Shown: positions 9,876 to 19,400, counted from the stretch's first letter. The stretch is 64,000 nucleotides of DNA from an uncultured Bartonella sp. (GCF_946479275.1 NZ_CAMLFE010000001.1:434001-498000); one strand, 5' to 3'. A program made the numbers and translations. The notes: generated from the sequence alone by a model not told the origin.

Positions 9876-11165
9876 TCAACCGGCCGTATCAAGTGCCAAT
9901 TGGGATGACCCATCCATGTGATAAATGTCATCACGAAACTGGACGACCCCTTCTCCCGTTGACCAGGCAGAAATGTATACAAAATGAAGAGGGATCGGGT
10001 CAGGAATGTTGATTGGCGTATTTTGCCGTGAGGCAATGACTGCTTCCATACGCTGTCTATCCCAACCGGGGGTATTTTTCAAAATCCAGACATTGAGGTC
10101 ACGAATATTCTGAATGCGAATACAACCCGATGAATCGAAACGCATCAAACTGTTAAATAGCGTTTGGATTGGCGTGTCGTGCATGTAAACCGAATAAGGA
10201 TTGGCAAAATTGATTTTCGTAGAGGACATGGCGTTGATTTTACCCGGATCCTGCCGAAACATCATGCCTACAGCCTCGTCACTGTGCCAGTCAATGCTTT
10301 CCGGTGAAACTTCTTCACCACGGCTATTGAATATGTGAATGCTATTATCCGAAAGATAAGAAGGATTTTTCTGCATTAACGGAATAATATCTTTGCGAAT
10401 AATCGACTTCGGCACTGTCCAGAATGGATTGAGAATGAGCTGGCTGATTTTTGAATCCAATAGCGGCGTTTGCCGGTCTATTTTGCCGACAACAGCCGTA
10501 TGACGTTGCACAACAACGCCATTTTCAACGGCTTCAATCTGGGCTGCCGGAATATTGACCATGACAAAACGTTGTTCTTTCGATGTCATGTCTACCTTTG
10601 GCTTCAGTCGATCAACATTAATATGCAACTGATTAAGGCGGGTCTGGGCATCGACATTCAACGATTTATATGTTGATTCACCTGTCACACCATCTGCCGG
10701 CAAACCATGGCGAGCCTGAAAACGTTTAACGGCGGCATCGACATAAGTATCGAAAGATTGAGACATCCCGACGCCGCTTTGAAGATCACCCGATGCTGCA
10801 AGTCTCTGACGAAGTGCTATAACTGCCGGATGTGTTACACCAATTCGCAATTTCCCCTGCTCAGTCGGCACTCTTTGCCAACCACCGCGACTCACAATAT
10901 CTTCATACTGGGTAATTGCCCGTTGTGTATCTTCCACAGTTGCAAAGCTCAAAACCGGCTGGTTTGACGCAACTTTTGCACCATTCGAAGGACCGGCATC
11001 AAATTGATCGTCCCAACGAGCCCGCCCTGACTGGGCAAACATCATATTATTCGCTCTGGCAACCAGAGGCGCGCAGGACAAAGCTGCGACAGTTGCCAAT
11101 GATTGCAAAAAGAACCTTCGGCCGATGAACGAGTTTTTGGCGGATGTCATATTTTTATGTGTCAT
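9876..11165 (-). CDS. Tat-exported L,D-transpeptidase (YcbB/LdtD-like)
   Basis: Peptidoglycan enzyme making 3-3 cross-links or anchoring proteins through the YkuD cysteine active site. The 429-aa form starting at 11165 (a second ATG at 11150) begins with a twin-arginine signal, GRRFFLQSLATVAALSCAP, ending in AR-A. A PG_binding_1 domain follows (QRLAASGDLQSG to FQARHGLPADGVTG), then the YkuD domain with HDTP and SSGCIRIQN, which hold the catalytic His and Cys. The open frame runs 110 codons further upstream without credible protein features. The start has only a weak Shine-Dalgarno sequence. Confidence 0.88.
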   Translation of the reverse strand: MTHKNMTSAKNSFIGRRFFLQSLATVAALSCAPLVARANNMMFAQSGRARWDDQFDAGPSNGAKVASNQPVLSFATVEDTQRAITQYEDIVSRGGWQRVPTEQGKLRIGVTHPAVIALRQRLAASGDLQSGVGMSQSFDTYVDAAVKRFQARHGLPADGVTGESTYKSLNVDAQTRLNQLHINVDRLKPKVDMTSKEQRFVMVNIPAAQIEAVENGVVVQRHTAVVGKIDRQTPLLDSKISQLILNPFWTVPKSIIRKDIIPLMQKNPSYLSDNSIHIFNSRGEEVSPESIDWHSDEAVGMMFRQDPGKINAMSSTKINFANPYSVYMHDTPIQTLFNSLMRFDSSGCIRIQNIRDLNVWILKNTPGWDRQRMEAVIASRQNTPINIPDPIPLHFVYISAWSTGEGVVQFRDDIYHMDGSSQLALDTAG

Positions 11166-11346
11166 TCTCAATTTTTCCGAGCACGCCATTGCCGACAGCA
11201 AATCGACATTCATGCTAAAAAATATTCCATGGAAGTATGATCGTATTTTCCCAGACTGATACAATTTTGTGTCTTTATCATGTCTAAAGAAACAACGACC
11301 TTCAACATCTGGTATATATAGGGAGCTTCCCGTTAAAAATATGTAA

Positions 11347-11763
11347 CTATAGTATTTTTTTGTTTTTCTTGAGAACAAGCAAAATTTGAAACATGATGAA
11401 AAGAATTGCGACAAGAAAATGGAATATCGCAAGCCACGGAAACAGGATAAAATAGGAACTGTAGAGGGTAAAAGCGAGAGATTCGGTGATTGCAGCAAAA
11501 AACCACAAGATGATTCCCCAGAGCGACCCCATCCATAGACCGAGAGCGGCTATCGGATAGATAACAGCAAGAACAACAGTCAAAACCTGCCAAAGCCATG
11601 GCATCCGGTCAATACGCCATAGCTCGCCGGGAAATACACCAACGAGCCGTATCCAATAAAAAATTGCAAACAGCAAAGCAACAATCGAAAGACAATGAAG
11701 AAAAATTGAATAAGCCGATGCTACCAGATTTGGTTTAACCACTTGGCGTAACTGGTTATCCAT
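11347..11763 (-). CDS. DUF6163 family membrane protein
   Basis: Unknown function. The 138-aa product has about four hydrophobic segments and a charged KKNKK tail, matching the small DUF6163 membrane proteins of Rhizobiales as I recall them. The ATG at 11763 shares one base with the stop of the upstream hydrolase (TGATG), so the two are translationally coupled. It lies 181 bp before the L,D-transpeptidase start and may share its transcript. A role in the envelope is only a guess from location. Confidence 0.75.
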   Translation of the reverse strand: MDNQLRQVVKPNLVASAYSIFLHCLSIVALLFAIFYWIRLVGVFPGELWRIDRMPWLWQVLTVVLAVIYPIAALGLWMGSLWGIILWFFAAITESLAFTLYSSYFILFPWLAIFHFLVAILFIMFQILLVLKKNKKIL

Positions 11764-12812
11764 CAAATCTCCAATTCTTTTTCAACCGGCTGAAAATATG
11801 AATCGACAATTTCATCGGTTACGCCGGCCAAACTGTCGGGCTTCCAGTGCGGATCATTGTCCTTGTCAATCAAAACCGCCCGCACGCCCTCGTAAAAATC
11901 ATGATTGTCCATCATGTGATGGGAAACCCTGTTTTCCACTTTCAAACAATCATCAAGGCCCAGTGGCTTACATTGCATCATTGAACGCCAGATGACCGCC
12001 AGACTTGTCGGAGAACGCTTCAATAAAGTGTCCAGCGTTTGCTTGGCGAATTCATTACCCTCATCTGCTTTTTGTTTTAATTGATTAAGAGAGGCTTCAA
12101 GCGAATCCGTTCCGAAACACTCGGCTATCAACGATCGCAAATCGGCAGAGGTTTCATAGTTGACTTCAACTGCGTATTTTTCAAGCGCCGGACGGGGATT
12201 ACCTTGTTCAATGATACTTGCACGCAAATCTTCCAGATTTTCCTGAGCAACTGCATGAGTTGCCAAACCGGTTTGCAAGCAATCTCCCCATTTACACCTT
12301 GCGCCGGTCAAAGCCATATACATGCCGAAATGGCCACTCAAACGCGACAGAAAGTCACCCGCACCAACGTCGGGGAAGAAACCGATTGCGCTTTCCGGCA
12401 TAGCAAAAAGCGTATTTTCGGTTACTATACGATGGGAACCGTGAATTGAAATACCGGCTCCTCCCCCCATGCATATTCCGTCAAGGATCGCAATATAGGG
12501 TTTCGGAAAACGGCCGATATAACTGTCGAGCTTATATTCGGCTGAAAAATAATCATAAGCCGGGCGACCGGCCTTGCCTTCCTTATAAGCGTAAACGACA
12601 TCACCACCCGAACAGAATGATCGACCTTCGCCTTCAATGATTACGCACAAAACATCGTCATCAGTTTCCCAACTACGCAGAGCTTTTTCAATTGCCACAA
12701 TCATGTTAAGGCTCAGCGCATTCAAGGCATCGGGGCGTGTCAGCCGTACAATTCCTGCGCGACCCTCTTTCAAGAACGTGACCTCGCTCCCGCCACCAAA
12801 ATCAAGTTGCAT
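11763..12812 (-). CDS. Enoyl-CoA hydratase/isomerase family protein, 3-hydroxyisobutyryl-CoA hydrolase-like
   Basis: Crotonase-fold thioesterase; the closest match by motif is 3-hydroxyisobutyryl-CoA hydrolase of valine breakdown. The 349-aa length fits that group rather than the ~260-aa hydratases. Oxyanion-hole segments are GRSFCSGGDVV and GICMGGGAGIS. The acidic active-site region reads MPESAIGFFPDVGAGDFLSRL, the hallmark of the hydrolases. No other valine-pathway gene is visible, so the substrate stays inferred. It forms a two-gene unit with the DUF6163 protein. Confidence 0.85.
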   Translation of the reverse strand: MQLDFGGGSEVTFLKEGRAGIVRLTRPDALNALSLNMIVAIEKALRSWETDDDVLCVIIEGEGRSFCSGGDVVYAYKEGKAGRPAYDYFSAEYKLDSYIGRFPKPYIAILDGICMGGGAGISIHGSHRIVTENTLFAMPESAIGFFPDVGAGDFLSRLSGHFGMYMALTGARCKWGDCLQTGLATHAVAQENLEDLRASIIEQGNPRPALEKYAVEVNYETSADLRSLIAECFGTDSLEASLNQLKQKADEGNEFAKQTLDTLLKRSPTSLAVIWRSMMQCKPLGLDDCLKVENRVSHHMMDNHDFYEGVRAVLIDKDNDPHWKPDSLAGVTDEIVDSYFQPVEKELEI

Positions 12813-12936
12813 CGCCCAAAACTCCTTAGGAACACTGAAAGGTTGCCGTTATTTAAATCATTATTGACTGTAAAATCAATCAACCTTGCCAATTAGGGGC
12901 CGGCGCTACCCTTAAAAATTAATATTTGGTAAATTT

Positions 12937-13746
12937 CTAGGCGTGATTGTCATGACGGCCGAGACCAGGAAAGAGCTGCATAACCGCCCCTATGAGATAA
13001 ATGTACAATCCGGAAATTGTCATGCCGATTTTTACCCATTCGGGTGCATCAAGCCGGTAACAAATGCCTGTAACTCCCAATGCACACCATATGAGAAAAA
13101 TTGTGAGATTTAACGGACGCAATCGCGCTACCCGTACAGGATGCAGAAAATATATCGGCAGGAACGAGATAACAGCTGAAATCACAACAATGGTAAAGGC
13201 CGTCCATTCACCGGGTTTTACGATAAACAATGTAAAAATCAACATATTCCAGACCACAGGAAAACCTTTAAAAAAGTTTTCTTTCGTCTTCATACCTGTA
13301 TCGGCGTAATAAATTGCAGAAGACACTACGATGATGGCACCCGAGAGAAACGAAAGCCCCTCTCCCATGAATCCGCTTTGATAAAGCGCAAATGCGGGTA
13401 TGAGAACATAGGTCACATAATCAATAATATTGTCCAGAAGTTCTCCCGACCATGTGGGAAGAACATATTTGACTTGAAGTTTACGTGCAATCGGTCCGTC
13501 AATGCCGTCGACCAACAATGCGAGCCCGAGCCAGCCGAACATTGCTGTCCATTGTTTTTCAGAAGCAGCCACCAACGACAAAAAGGCCAGAAATGATCCC
13601 GATGCCGTGAGCAGATGAACGGAAAATGCCCTTGCTTGCGGCATTGTTACTTTTTTATGCCGCAACTTTTCCGCACCACTCTTAATTTTTCCGGCAAGAT
13701 TGTTTTTCAAAATTGAATAGTCCCTCTTGTCAAATCTCGTTATCAC
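12937..13746 (-). CDS. pcs: Phosphatidylcholine synthase
   Basis: Condenses CDP-diacylglycerol with choline to give phosphatidylcholine in one step, using host-derived choline. The CDP-alcohol phosphotransferase motif is complete: DGPIAR, then SGELLDNIID with the metal-binding aspartates. About eight membrane segments follow through the 269 residues. The first 34 residues are basic and extra relative to many Pcs proteins; a start at the internal methionine before PQARAFSVH would also be plausible. CDP-diacylglycerol would come from CdsA (45650-46465). Confidence 0.93.
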   Translation of the reverse strand: MITRFDKRDYSILKNNLAGKIKSGAEKLRHKKVTMPQARAFSVHLLTASGSFLAFLSLVAASEKQWTAMFGWLGLALLVDGIDGPIARKLQVKYVLPTWSGELLDNIIDYVTYVLIPAFALYQSGFMGEGLSFLSGAIIVVSSAIYYADTGMKTKENFFKGFPVVWNMLIFTLFIVKPGEWTAFTIVVISAVISFLPIYFLHPVRVARLRPLNLTIFLIWCALGVTGICYRLDAPEWVKIGMTISGLYIYLIGAVMQLFPGLGRHDNHA

Positions 13747-13893
13747 ATCCGCGTGTAAATTTTTAGGCTCTTTCTATCACTGATAACAAAAATTGAAACA
13801 ATTGTTTGTAAATGCTGGATTGATCCACATATTGTGCTAACTTTAATATAGGGTGGTTTAATTTAATATGTGATAGAGCAGAAAGGTCTTGCT

Positions 13894-15114
13894 ATGGAAG
13901 TAGCTCCGGTAAAAGAAAATAATACAAAAATAGCAATTATCGGTGCGGGACCGGCAGGCATGATTTCTGCACTTGCAGCTGCGCAAAAAGGATATCGGTC
14001 ATTTCTCATTGGTCCTGATACCAACAAGAATGACCTCCGCACCACTGCGCTAATGATGCCTGCCATTAAAATTCTCGATTCGCTCGATGTTTGGGAAAAT
14101 TTGCAGGATAAAGCTGCTGCGCTTTCAACCATGCGAATCGTTGATGGAACAAAAAGACTTATTCGTAGTCCTGTCGTAAGTTTCCACTCCTCCGAAATCG
14201 GTGAAATAGCATTCGGCTACAATATGCCTAATGTCGAGCTTAACAACGCAATCAATAAAGCAGTATCAAGCTCAAAACTGATCAAGCGACTGGATCAATC
14301 GGCAAAATCCATCGTCAATTCCGATGATCATGTAACGATCAATCTTGATGACGGTTCATCCCTTGGCGTCGATGTTGTTGTTGCAGCCGATGGCAGAAAC
14401 TCGAAGGCACGCATAGCCGCAGGAATCGATTGTCGTCAATGGAACTATCCACAAACGGCTGTTATCTTGAGTTTTGCGCATGAGTTTCCTCACAATAATA
14501 TCTCAACGGAATTTCACACCGAGGACGGTCCTTTCACACAAGTCCCGTTGCCTGGAAACAAATCCAGTCTGGTTTGGGTCCTCAATCCCGAGCGGGCAAA
14601 CCGGATTCTTGGATTGGGTAAAGAAGCTTTGGGGCACGCGATTGAAGAACGCATGCAAGCAATGCTTGGAAAAGTCACTGTCCTAACACCAGCGCAAGCA
14701 TGGCCTTTATCGGGTATCGTGCCGAAGTCATTTGCGACAAAACGGACAATTCTTGTTGGTGAAGCTGCCCATGTCTTCCCGCCAATTGGCGCACAAGGAT
14801 TAAATCTCGGCGTTCGCGATGCGATCAATATGGTCAAAGCTATCGAAAGCGATAGTAATGATGTTGGTAGCGAAAAAGTCATGGAGAATTATAACAAATA
14901 TCGCAAAACAGATATCTGGGTGCGTACAGGTTCGGTCCATGCACTCAACAGAGCTCTTCTTTCCGATATGTTACCTGCCCAATTTATTCGCAGTGCGGGT
15001 CTCGAGCTGTTACGAAACTTCGCACCTCTTAGAAATATTTTTATGCGTGAAGGCATGTATCCTGGAAACGGGTTTCGGGCGATTGCCAAAAGTTTTTGCC
15101 CTTCGCTCAAATAG
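13894..15114 (+). CDS. UbiH/UbiF-family FAD-dependent monooxygenase
   Basis: Aromatic-ring hydroxylase, most likely acting in ubiquinone synthesis. The 406-aa product has the FAD-binding GAGPAGMISALAAAQKG near the N-terminus, the DVVVAADGRNS segment, and the second FAD motif GEAAHVFPPIGAQGLNLGVRD. The start is set at ATG 13894, seven bases after a GAAAGG Shine-Dalgarno sequence, rather than the GTG eight codons upstream. The sequence alone does not tell which ring position it hydroxylates. No other ubiquinone gene is adjacent. Confidence 0.88.
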   Translation: MEVAPVKENNTKIAIIGAGPAGMISALAAAQKGYRSFLIGPDTNKNDLRTTALMMPAIKILDSLDVWENLQDKAAALSTMRIVDGTKRLIRSPVVSFHSSEIGEIAFGYNMPNVELNNAINKAVSSSKLIKRLDQSAKSIVNSDDHVTINLDDGSSLGVDVVVAADGRNSKARIAAGIDCRQWNYPQTAVILSFAHEFPHNNISTEFHTEDGPFTQVPLPGNKSSLVWVLNPERANRILGLGKEALGHAIEERMQAMLGKVTVLTPAQAWPLSGIVPKSFATKRTILVGEAAHVFPPIGAQGLNLGVRDAINMVKAIESDSNDVGSEKVMENYNKYRKTDIWVRTGSVHALNRALLSDMLPAQFIRSAGLELLRNFAPLRNIFMREGMYPGNGFRAIAKSFCPSLK

Positions 15115-15130
15115 GTGCCGGTAAAATAAG

Positions 15131-15154
15131 ACCGGATAGCTTTTGTTATCCGGT
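15131..15154 (+). terminator. Hairpin after the UbiH-family gene
   Basis: ACCGGATA at 15131-15138 pairs with TATCCGGT at 15147-15154, 16 bp after the stop. The T-run after it is poor, so termination is possible but weak or Rho-assisted. Confidence 0.45.
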
Positions 15155-15275
15155 GCAACTTGGATTATATTTTCCGGCAGAATTTTGATTATATTTATAT
15201 GCATAAACGGGCTTTAAAGCCTCGTGAACAGCCCAATCGATGATCCATGACACTTCAATTCAAAGAAGGAGACAT

Positions 15276-15752
15276 ATGACTCAATCAACTGAAATTGATG
15301 GTACTCTCGTTGCCGCAGAAAGAAAAATAGTCGTTGATGGCAACCATTTTTTGCAAGTTGGCGCTTTGGTTTATCGTTTGCAAAAAAAAGCTGTCGAATT
15401 TCTGGTTATTACGAGCAGAGGTACCGGACGCTGGATTATACCGAAAGGTTGGCCAATGCCTGGACGCACGTTGTCACAGGCGGCGCTTCAGGAAGCATAT
15501 GAAGAAGCTGGCGTGCGCGGCATTGCCGAAACAGCTTCGATCGGTTCCTATCAATATACAAAAACCGACATGCCGGGCGGAGAGAATGGAGATTTTACGG
15601 TCGACGTATTTGCGGTTCTCTATTCACATCAAGAAAAAAAGTGGCCGGAACGAGGACAACGAATCTTTGAATGGGTGAGCCCTGAAGAAGCCGCTCACCG
15701 AGTCGGCGAGCCTCAATTAAAAAAACTTTTATTGGATTATAGCCCTCATTAA
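15276..15752 (+). CDS. NUDIX hydrolase
   Basis: Hydrolyses a nucleoside diphosphate linked to another moiety; the substrate is not evident. The 158-aa product has the domain from about residue 20 and a NUDIX box reading GRTLSQAALQEAYEEAGV. The metal-binding EAYEEAG core is intact, but the usual Arg before it is Gln. IIPKGWPMPG matches diphosphoinositol polyphosphate phosphohydrolase-like bacterial members. Start 15276 follows an AAGGAG site; an upstream in-frame ATG at 15240 lacks one. Confidence 0.9.
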   Translation: MTQSTEIDGTLVAAERKIVVDGNHFLQVGALVYRLQKKAVEFLVITSRGTGRWIIPKGWPMPGRTLSQAALQEAYEEAGVRGIAETASIGSYQYTKTDMPGGENGDFTVDVFAVLYSHQEKKWPERGQRIFEWVSPEEAAHRVGEPQLKKLLLDYSPH

Positions 15753-16042
15753 GACCATCTTTTTACGAGTACATCATACTAATGGAGCTGAATAGCCGGC
15801 TAACAAAGTCTTGGATAAAAAATTACGCCGGTTAAATGATTCGCTCTTGCAATTTCCCTATCTTATCGTTCCATCAGCGTTTTTTAAATTCGGCGCTTCA
15901 TCCCGTTTATAATTCACTTCAAATACAGTCACGTATTTTGCGGAAAAATAAAGTGCTGAATTTTATAGTCCCCGCTATTCACACTTTGTCCACCGGTATG
16001 ACTACTACATCTAGTTGTTTCAAGATTTGAACAAACGACGCC

Positions 16043-16071
16043 TTGACGTCAAATCTGTTTTGTTCTTTTAT
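16043..16071 (+). promoter_or_regulatory. Putative sigma-70 promoter for a small RNA
   Basis: A TTGACG -35 element preceded by C (alphaproteobacterial CTTGAC style) lies 17 bp from TTTTAT, a 4/6 match to the -10 consensus. The -35 overlaps a perfect 10-bp palindrome, TTGACGTCAA. No open frame of substance follows, only an intrinsic terminator 85 bp downstream. Confidence 0.4.
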
Positions 16072-16078
16072 GCTGAAA

Positions 16079-16184
16079 CGATGATGCATTGAAGAATGTA
16101 CCACGTTCCAGATTTGTAATCATGCGTAATTTTGTGTGCAGTCAACAGGTGTAATTGCGAGCATATATGGCTCGCATTTTTGTT
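16079..16184 (+). ncRNA. Putative small RNA upstream of nrdJ
   Basis: Inferred from a promoter-like element ending at 16071 and a good intrinsic terminator at 16156-16184, with no gene between. The transcript would be about 105 nt. I do not recognise the family. It could instead be the end of a long 3' UTR of the NUDIX gene, whose stop is about 400 bp upstream. Confidence 0.35.
16156..16184 (+). terminator. Orphan intrinsic terminator
   Basis: TGCGAGC (16156-16162) pairs perfectly with GCTCGCA (16170-16176) around a 7-base loop, followed by TTTTTGTTGTTTT. It lies about 400 bp after the nearest upstream stop codon and 60 bp before the NrdR boxes. Confidence 0.75.
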
Positions 16185-16245
16185 GTTTTGTGCATATAAA
16201 AACGTTCACAAAACGTTGTGTAAAACTTATGCGTTTATGGAAAAT

Positions 16246-16294
16246 TTACTATATGTAGTCTTAAATGGGGGACTAGATACACATGATATAGTTC
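16246..16294 (+). promoter_or_regulatory. Tandem NrdR boxes upstream of nrdJ
   Basis: Two 16-bp sites, 16246-16261 (core CTATATGTAGT) and 16279-16294 (ACACATGATATAGTTC), each match about 12 of 16 positions of the NrdR-box consensus ACACWATATATWGTGT. They start 33 bp apart, near the three-helical-turn spacing known for cooperative NrdR binding. The repressor gene nrdR is at 3553-4035. Confidence 0.65.
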
Positions 16295-16295
16295 A

Positions 16296-16328
16296 TGCGT
16301 CTTTTTTAAAAAAAGATGCATCTTTTTT
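16296..16328 (+). promoter_or_regulatory. Overlapping palindromes in the nrdJ leader
   Basis: 16309-16328 is a perfect 20-bp palindrome (A-run, GATGCATC, T-run). Its left half can alternatively pair with 16296-16307, with one G-U pair. The two hairpins are mutually exclusive, and the second ends in a T-run, so an attenuator-like switch is conceivable. Confidence 0.4.
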
Positions 16329-16396
16329 ACACCAGAAGTCGGCAGATCATCTAACTGGTTTGTCACAGATCGGTGTTGTTGAAAAAATCAGGGGTT

Positions 16397-16474
16397 AAAT
16401 CCTTTCCATACATTCTGTTTGGTAAGAAGGATTTGGAGAGGTTTGTACGCTGCCGCTATGGAGGCGAGACAAAC
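16397..16474 (+). promoter_or_regulatory. Structured 5' leader of nrdJ
   Basis: Two consecutive stems precede the start codon: AAATCCTT 16397-16404 with AAGGATTT 16427-16434, and GTTTGT 16441-16446 with ACAAAC 16469-16474, the latter extended by inner G/C pairs. The AAGGA ribosome site follows. It does not match the cobalamin riboswitch core expected for a B12-dependent enzyme. Confidence 0.4.
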
Positions 16475-16499
16475 ACAACATATTGAATAAGGACAGGCT

Positions 16500-19400
16500 A
16501 TGAAGATCGCACGCCATTTCACAAAGGAGGGGCAATCGCCCTACACAGGAATTGAATTCCATAAGGCTACAAGTGAAATAAAAAATCCGAATGGTTCGAT
16601 CGTTTTCCGGCTCGAAAATATCGATGTTCCGAGCCAATTCAGTCAGGTTGCAGCCGATATTCTGGCACAGAAATATTTTCGCAAGGCAGGCGTGCCTGCT
16701 GCATTAAAAAAAGTTGAGGAGAATGGTGTTCCTTCTTGGCTTTGGCGTTCAGTCGCAGATGAAAAAGAACTGGCAAAAATCGCCGAAGACCGCCGCTATG
16801 GTTCTGAAATGGATGCGCGTCAGGTGTTTGACCGACTTGCCGGAACGTGGACCTATTGGGGCTGGAAAGGCAAATATTTTGATACCGAGAGCGATGCTTT
16901 AGCATTCCATGACGAGCTTGCTTATATGCTCGCCACCCAACGCGTAGCACCAAATAGTCCGCAATGGTTCAACACGGGTCTCTTTTGGGCTTACGGCATT
17001 GATGGTCCAAGTCAGGGGCATTTTTATGTAGATTGGAAAACCGGCGAATTGACGAGATCGAAATCGTCATACGAACATCCACAACCTCATGCCTGTTTTA
17101 TTCAATCGGTTGCCGATGACCTAGTGAACGAGGGCGGCATTATGGATTTATGGGTGCGTGAAGCTCGTCTTTTCAAATATGGCTCAGGTACGGGTTCCAA
17201 TTTTTCCCAATTGCGCGGTCAAGGTGAAAAGCTTTCCGGCGGTGGTAAATCTTCCGGTTTGATGAGTTTTCTCAAAATTGGTGATAGGGCAGCCGGGGCG
17301 ATCAAATCGGGTGGTACAACACGCCGTGCAGCCAAGATGGTTGTCGTTGATATCGATCATCCGGACATCGAAGCCTATATTGACTGGAAGGTGCATGAAG
17401 AACAAAAAGTGGCTGCGCTGGTTACCGGTTCCAAGATTGTCAAAAAACACCTCACAGCCATTATGAAAGCTTGCGTTAATTGCGAAGCTGATAATGGAGA
17501 TTGTTTTGATCCCAATAAAAATCCTGCCTTGAAACGGGAAATCCGCGCTGCCAAAAAGGATCAGGTTCCGGAAAATTATATCCAACGTGTTATCCAGTTT
17601 GCGCGCCAAGGTTTCCGCGAAATGGAATTCGATACCTATGACACAGATTGGGATTCGGAAGCCTATCTGACTGTATCAGGGCAAAATTCGAACAATTCTG
17701 TTTCTTTGAAAGACGAGTTTTTGCGCGCTGTTGAAAAGGATGGCGACTGGAATCTTATCCGTCGTACTGATGGCAAAGTGCATAAAACAGTACGCGCCCG
17801 CGATTTGTGGGATCGGATTTCTTATGCTGCATGGGCTTCGGCTGATCCGGGTGTCCACTTCAACACCACTATGAATGATTGGCACACGTCCCCTGCAGAA
17901 GGGCCAATTCGCGCCTCGAATCCTTGTTCAGAATATATGTTCCTCGATGATACAGCATGTAACCTGGCTTCGATCAATTTGTTGTCATACCGCAACCACG
18001 ATGGTTCATATGATCTCGAAGCCTATGAACACAGTGTCCGTTTATGGACAATCGTTCTCGAAATATCGGTTATGATGGCGCAATTTCCATCCAAAGAAAT
18101 TGCCAAAAGGTCTTATGAATACCGAACCCTCGGTCTTGGCTATGCCAATATTGGTGGTCTGTTGATGACATCGGGCATTCCTTATGATTCCGATAAAGGT
18201 CGTGCCATTTGTGGTGCATTGACCGCAATCATGACAGGCGTTGCCTATGCAACATCAGCAGAGATGGCAAAGGAACTTGGAGCTTTCAAAGGTTACAAGC
18301 CTAATAAAGAGAATATGTTGCGTGTTATTCGTAACCACCGTCGTGCGGCCTATGGTGAAACTTCTGGCTATGAAGGGCTGTCGGTTAATCCGGTGGCTTT
18401 GATTGCCAAAGACTGTCCCGACCAGAAAATGATTGAACGGGCCCGTAAAGCCTGGGACAACGCTTTAGAACTCGGGAAACTTTATGGCTATCGCAATGCG
18501 CAAGCCACTGTTGTTGCACCAACCGGGACAATCGGCCTTGTTATGGATTGCGATACAACCGGCATCGAGCCGGATTTTGCGCTGGTAAAATTCAAGAAGC
18601 TTGCTGGCGGCGGCTATTTCAAAATTATCAATCGTGCTGTTCCTGAAGCTTTGCGGACACTCGGCTATTCGGAAAGCCAGATTGCTGAAATCGAGGCTTA
18701 TGCAGTCGGCCACGGAAATATCAATCAGGCTCCGGCAATCAATCCGACAACTTTGAAAGCCAAGGGCTTCACAGATGAGAAGATTGAAGTTCTGAACGAG
18801 GCAATGAAAAGTGCCTTCGATATCAAGTTCGTTTTCAACAAATGGACATTGGGTGAAGATTTCTGCAAAAATGTTTTGAACTTCACCGAAGAACAACTCG
18901 ATGACGTTTCATTTGAAATGTTGCCTGCTCTCGGTTTTTCGAAAAAAGATATCGAGGCTGCCAACCTTCATGTTTGCGGTGCAATGACTCTGGAAGGAGC
19001 CCCTCACCTCAAGCAGGAACATTATCCGGTGTTTGATTGTGCCAATGCTTGCGGTAAAATTGGCAAGCGTTACCTGTCTGTTGAAAGTCACATCCGCATG
19101 ATGGCAGCGGCCCAGCCGTTTATTTCCGGCGCTATTTCAAAGACAATCAACATGCCTAACGATGCGACTGTTGAAGATTGCGCCAATGCCTACATGTTGT
19201 CATGGAAACTTGCATTAAAGGCCAATGCTCTTTATCGCGATGGTTCGAAATTATCCCAGCCGTTGAACTCTTCTCTCATCGCTGACGATGATGATGATGA
19301 TGCTGTCGATAATCTTATCGAGCAACCGGCGGCTGCGCGCACAGCAAAAGTCACTGAAAAGATTGTCGAAAAAGTCGTTGAAAAATATGTCCATGCACGT

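Larger units (their letters stand above)
15753..16499. other. Long regulatory intergenic region before nrdJ
   Basis: This 747-bp stretch holds no convincing gene. From left to right it contains about 290 bp with nothing recognised, a promoter-like element and an orphan terminator framing a possible small RNA (about 16079-16184), paired NrdR boxes (16246-16294), overlapping palindromes (16296-16328) and two further hairpins just before nrdJ. No cobalamin riboswitch core was found. Confidence 0.7.

Noticed and set aside
15836-16030. 64-codon plus-strand frame after the NUDIX gene
   Set aside because: Low-GC chance frame with no ribosome site, signal or domain.
16132-16398. 88-codon plus-strand frame in the region before nrdJ
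   Set aside because: It runs through the orphan terminator, NrdR boxes and palindromes; no ribosome site and no protein-like features.
16330-16499. Cobalamin riboswitch in front of nrdJ
   Set aside because: The B12-box and the conserved core of the class could not be found, although the leader is folded.
19285-19306. GAT trinucleotide repeat inside nrdJ as a phase-variable tract
   Set aside because: Changes in a 3-bp repeat stay in frame; it encodes an acidic linker seen in the family.
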